Positions 6,386-8,438 of a stretch of DNA of 8,438 bases are shown piece by piece. The DNA is taken from NCBI GenBank assembly GCA_021811005.1, contig JAJZPY010000088.1:1-8438 (forward strand), given 5' to 3'. The DNA comes from Pseudomonadota bacterium. Lineage in GTDB: Bacteria > Pseudomonadota > Gammaproteobacteria > Burkholderiales > Ferrovaceae. Position 1 is the stretch's first letter; the number at the start of each line of letters is the position of its first letter. The position numbers and the translations under genes are program-made. Below the pieces are notes generated by a model. That model was not told where the DNA came from, did no database searches, and worked only from the letters and a program-made list of their open reading frames with translations.

Positions 6386-7126
6386 GTAGAGCGCAGGGAA
6401 GCCTTCCAGCTCAGCCATCACCGCTCCCGGACGCTCCGCAAAATGGATGCCGGAATAGCTGCCGGTGGTGATCCAGTGCTCCCGTTGCACGGGCAGGCCG
6501 CGAGCGGCGCACTGGCGCACGAACGGGGCGAGCAGGCGGCGCGGATCGCCGGCCGGGTTGCCCAAGGGCTGCCTGGAAACATCGGCGCCGTCCAGCCGCA
6601 AGGTGCCGTGCGGCAGCAGGAACGGGAAATCCGCGCGGTAGGGCAGGGGTTCGCCCAGCACCAGCGCGCCATGGTTTTGCAAATCGGCCAGCTTCAGCAG
6701 ATCGGGCACTTCGGGCCAGCCCAGGTAGCGCGTGGAAACCACTTCCACGGCCAGCGCCATGGCGTCGAGCGCCGCCAGAATGTCTTCGTCGCTGTCCGGA
6801 AGCTGTCCTGCCGGAAACGCCCGCGCGAAACGGAACGCGATTTCCAGTTCAAGTCCGAAAACGCTGCCGGGCATGCGCTGCAGCCGGGCCGGTGAACGGT
6901 GCACGCAGCCCTGCGGCAAGGGAGAGCCCCACACCGCGTCCGGTGTCGGCGCCGTTCCCACTTTCCAGGCCGCCACCGTTTCTCCCAGCAGGTCCAGCAG
7001 TTCCCGCTGCACCTGGTACGCCGCTGCGCGATCCCCGGGCTGCAGTTCAAGCGGTACAGGAACACGTTGGCCGGCCTGGAATGCCTGGGCCAGCTGGCGG
7101 GCCAAAGGATTGACGGTTGTGTTCAT
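6371..7126 (-). CDS. Fumarylacetoacetase-fold hydratase/decarboxylase (MhpD/2-keto-4-pentenoate hydratase-like)
   Basis: This 251-residue protein has the usual length for this family. MhpD-type hydratases add water to 2-hydroxypenta-2,4-dienoate, and relatives decarboxylate 4-oxalocrotonate; both act in the cytoplasm in aromatic meta-cleavage pathways. Visible features are AWKVG (53-57), FGLELEIAF giving metal ligands Glu93 and Glu95, AVEVVSTRYLGW giving Glu128, and the late TTGSYSG loop (221-226). The metal-binding set expected from MhpD is therefore present. The start is the ATG at 7126. It overlaps the stop of the upstream GMC gene as ATGA and has GGAG 8 bases upstream. A longer open frame reaching 7321 only reads the GMC gene out of frame, giving a low-complexity Arg/Gly/His extension. 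The sequence does not decide between hydratase and decarboxylase, and other ring-cleavage enzymes are not in view. The substrate is therefore open. Confidence 0.88.
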   Translation of the reverse strand: MNTTVNPLARQLAQAFQAGQRVPVPLELQPGDRAAAYQVQRELLDLLGETVAAWKVGTAPTPDAVWGSPLPQGCVHRSPARLQRMPGSVFGLELEIAFRFARAFPAGQLPDSDEDILAALDAMALAVEVVSTRYLGWPEVPDLLKLADLQNHGALVLGEPLPYRADFPFLLPHGTLRLDGADVSRQPLGNPAGDPRRLLAPFVRQCAARGLPVQREHWITTGSYSGIHFAERPGAVMAELEGFPALYLSFS

Positions 7127-8438
7127 GCGGCAGTCTCCGGAGTTTCTGACAGGATCAGGTCGCTCACGCGCTCGGCCATCATCATGATGGGAGCGGCTGT
7201 GTTGCCGGACGTGATGACCGGCATGGCGCTGCCGTCCACCACGCGCAATCCGGCCACGCCCAGCACCCGCAGATGGCTGTCCAGCACGGCGCCCGGATCG
7301 TCTGCCCGGCCCATGCGGCACGTGCCGGTGGGATGGAAAATGGTGGTGCCGATGTCGCCCGCCGCGTGGGCCAGCGCTTCATCGCTCTGGATGTCCGGTC
7401 CGGGGCGGATTTCCTCGGGTTTCCAGGGGCGGAAGGCGGGCGCGGAAACGATGCGTCGCGTCAGGCGCAGGGCATCGGCCGCCACCTTGCGGTCGATTGC
7501 CGTGCTGAGGTAGTTGGGCTGGATGCGCGGGGCGGCCATGGGATCCGGGCTGGCAATGTGAACGTGGCCGCGGGACGTGGGCTGCAGGTCGCACACGCTT
7601 GCAGTGAAGGCATTGAAAGGGTGCAGCGGTTCTCCAAACTTGTCCAGGGAGAGGGGCTGCACGTGATATTCCAGATTGGGACGCGCCTGTTCCGGGCCGC
7701 TGCGGGCAAAGGCGCCCAGCTGCGAAGGAGCCATGGCCATGGGACCGCTGCGGTTGAGCAGGTATTCCAGACCGATTCCCAGCTTGCCCAGCAGGGAACG
7801 GCTGCGCGTGTTGAGGGTGGGCAGTCCGTCCACCTTGAACACCATGCGCAGTTGCAGGTGATCCTGCAGGTTTTCCCCCACGCCGGGCAGGTTGCGGCGC
7901 ACGGGAATGCCCAGGGACTGCAGCAGTTCCTCCTTGCCGATGCCGGAACGTTCCAGGATGGCCACGCTGCCCAACGCGCCGGCACACAGCAGCACTTCGT
8001 TGCGCGCCAGCACCTGCAGCCGCCCGTCCCGGCGCAACAGGCTGGCTCCGGTGCAGCGTATCCCTGCGTCATCGAAACAGAGCGTGTCCACCCGTGTTTC
8101 GGTCAGCACCGTGAGGTTGGGCCGGTGCAGGATGGGCTTGAGGAAGGCCTGCCCGGCATTGAGGCGCCAGCCGCGCCGCTGGTTGACGTCGAAGTACCCC
8201 ACGCCGAAATTGTCGCCGCGGTTGAAATCGGGCGCATCCGGAATGCCGGTCTGGTGGGCGGCCTGGCGGAAGACTTCCAGCACTTTCCATTGCAGGCGCT
8301 GGCGTTCCACGCGCCAGACGCCGCCTGCTCCGTGCCAGGCATCGCGCCCGCCGTGATAGTCCTCGTCGCGCTGGAAGAGGGGCAGGATGGCATCCCAGGA
8401 CCAGCCGGCATCCCCGGTGGCTGCCACCCACAGATCGG
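7123..8438 (-). CDS. GMC-family FAD-dependent oxidoreductase, C-terminal part (choline dehydrogenase-like)
   Basis: The gene is open at the right edge. About 437 codons are visible, and the N-terminal Rossmann part with the FAD dinucleotide-binding motif lies outside. The first visible residues, DLWVAATGDAGWSWDAILPLF, match the family stretch after the first FAD-binding region, so no start is within view; the GTG near 8427 is an internal Val. Other landmarks, in visible numbering, are GALGSVAILERSGIG (about 153-167, the second GMC signature), LPGVGENLQDHL, and FHPTGTCRMG with the catalytic-type His at about 368. The C-terminal GLRVVDGSAMPVITSGNTAAPIMMMAER supplies the partner Asn at about 412. 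GMC enzymes of this branch oxidise alcohols with FAD. The His/Asn pair fits an active dehydrogenase, but the substrate cannot be read. The next gene overlaps its stop by 4 bases, implying one operon and possibly one pathway. Confidence 0.93.
   Translation of the reverse strand, partial: DLWVAATGDAGWSWDAILPLFQRDEDYHGGRDAWHGAGGVWRVERQRLQWKVLEVFRQAAHQTGIPDAPDFNRGDNFGVGYFDVNQRRGWRLNAGQAFLKPILHRPNLTVLTETRVDTLCFDDAGIRCTGASLLRRDGRLQVLARNEVLLCAGALGSVAILERSGIGKEELLQSLGIPVRRNLPGVGENLQDHLQLRMVFKVDGLPTLNTRSRSLLGKLGIGLEYLLNRSGPMAMAPSQLGAFARSGPEQARPNLEYHVQPLSLDKFGEPLHPFNAFTASVCDLQPTSRGHVHIASPDPMAAPRIQPNYLSTAIDRKVAADALRLTRRIVSAPAFRPWKPEEIRPGPDIQSDEALAHAAGDIGTTIFHPTGTCRMGRADDPGAVLDSHLRVLGVAGLRVVDGSAMPVITSGNTAAPIMMMAERVSDLILSETPETAA

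Noticed and set aside
5479..6471. Plus-strand open frame of 330 codons across the PA2779 and PA2778 genes
   Set aside because: It runs through two real minus-strand genes and the promoter region, has no domain pattern, and its product is Arg/Gln/Gly-rich, as expected of a shadow frame.
7127..7321. N-terminal extension of the MhpD-like protein up to 7321
   Set aside because: The extra 65 residues are the GMC gene read in another frame (Arg/Gly/His-rich). The ATG at 7126 has a GGAG site and an ATGA overlap, and gives the family's normal length.

Overview
The window is a gene-dense, high-GC stretch with no gene-free interval longer than about 110 bases. It most resembles a betaproteobacterium, probably Burkholderiales. 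The reasons are the GC-rich coding, the paired genes of the PA2779 and PA2778 families (known from Pseudomonas and betaproteobacteria), the TcuC/CitA-like tricarboxylate symporter, and a two-gene unit of periplasmic PhnD-like protein plus GGDEF/EAL protein. The genus cannot be fixed from the sequence alone.

Layout: one gene lies on the plus strand at the left edge, the 3' part of a major facilitator symporter. It converges, with a 3-base gap, on a run of seven minus-strand genes. Read in the direction of transcription (right to left) these are: (1) a GMC flavin oxidoreductase, cut by the right edge; (2) a fumarylacetoacetase/MhpD-fold hydratase or decarboxylase, joined to it by an ATGA overlap; (3) a small two-helix membrane protein of the PA2779 family; (4) a lipoprotein with a C39-like cysteine peptidase domain and TPR repeats, of the PA2778 family; (5) a PhnD-like periplasmic binding protein; (6) a membrane-bound PAS/GAF/GGDEF/EAL cyclic-di-GMP enzyme; (7) a pirin.

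Functional units: genes 1-2 look like a small catabolic operon of unknown substrate. Genes 3-4 are a conserved pair of unknown role; they have their own sigma70-like promoter, overlapped by a perfect inverted repeat that looks like an operator. Genes 5-7 are tightly spaced (6 and 4 bases) and look like a sensory operon: a periplasmic ligand-binding protein signals to a membrane cyclic-di-GMP enzyme, with pirin translated behind it. No ABC permease or ATPase is present in the window, which argues for sensing rather than uptake. Genes 5 and 6 share a reading frame and are separated only by one TGA and two sense codons.

The best candidates for something not yet described are the PA2779/PA2778 pair with its palindromic control site, and the PhnD-GGDEF/EAL-pirin module with its in-frame junction. 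No RNA genes, CRISPR arrays, insertion sequences or phage genes were seen.
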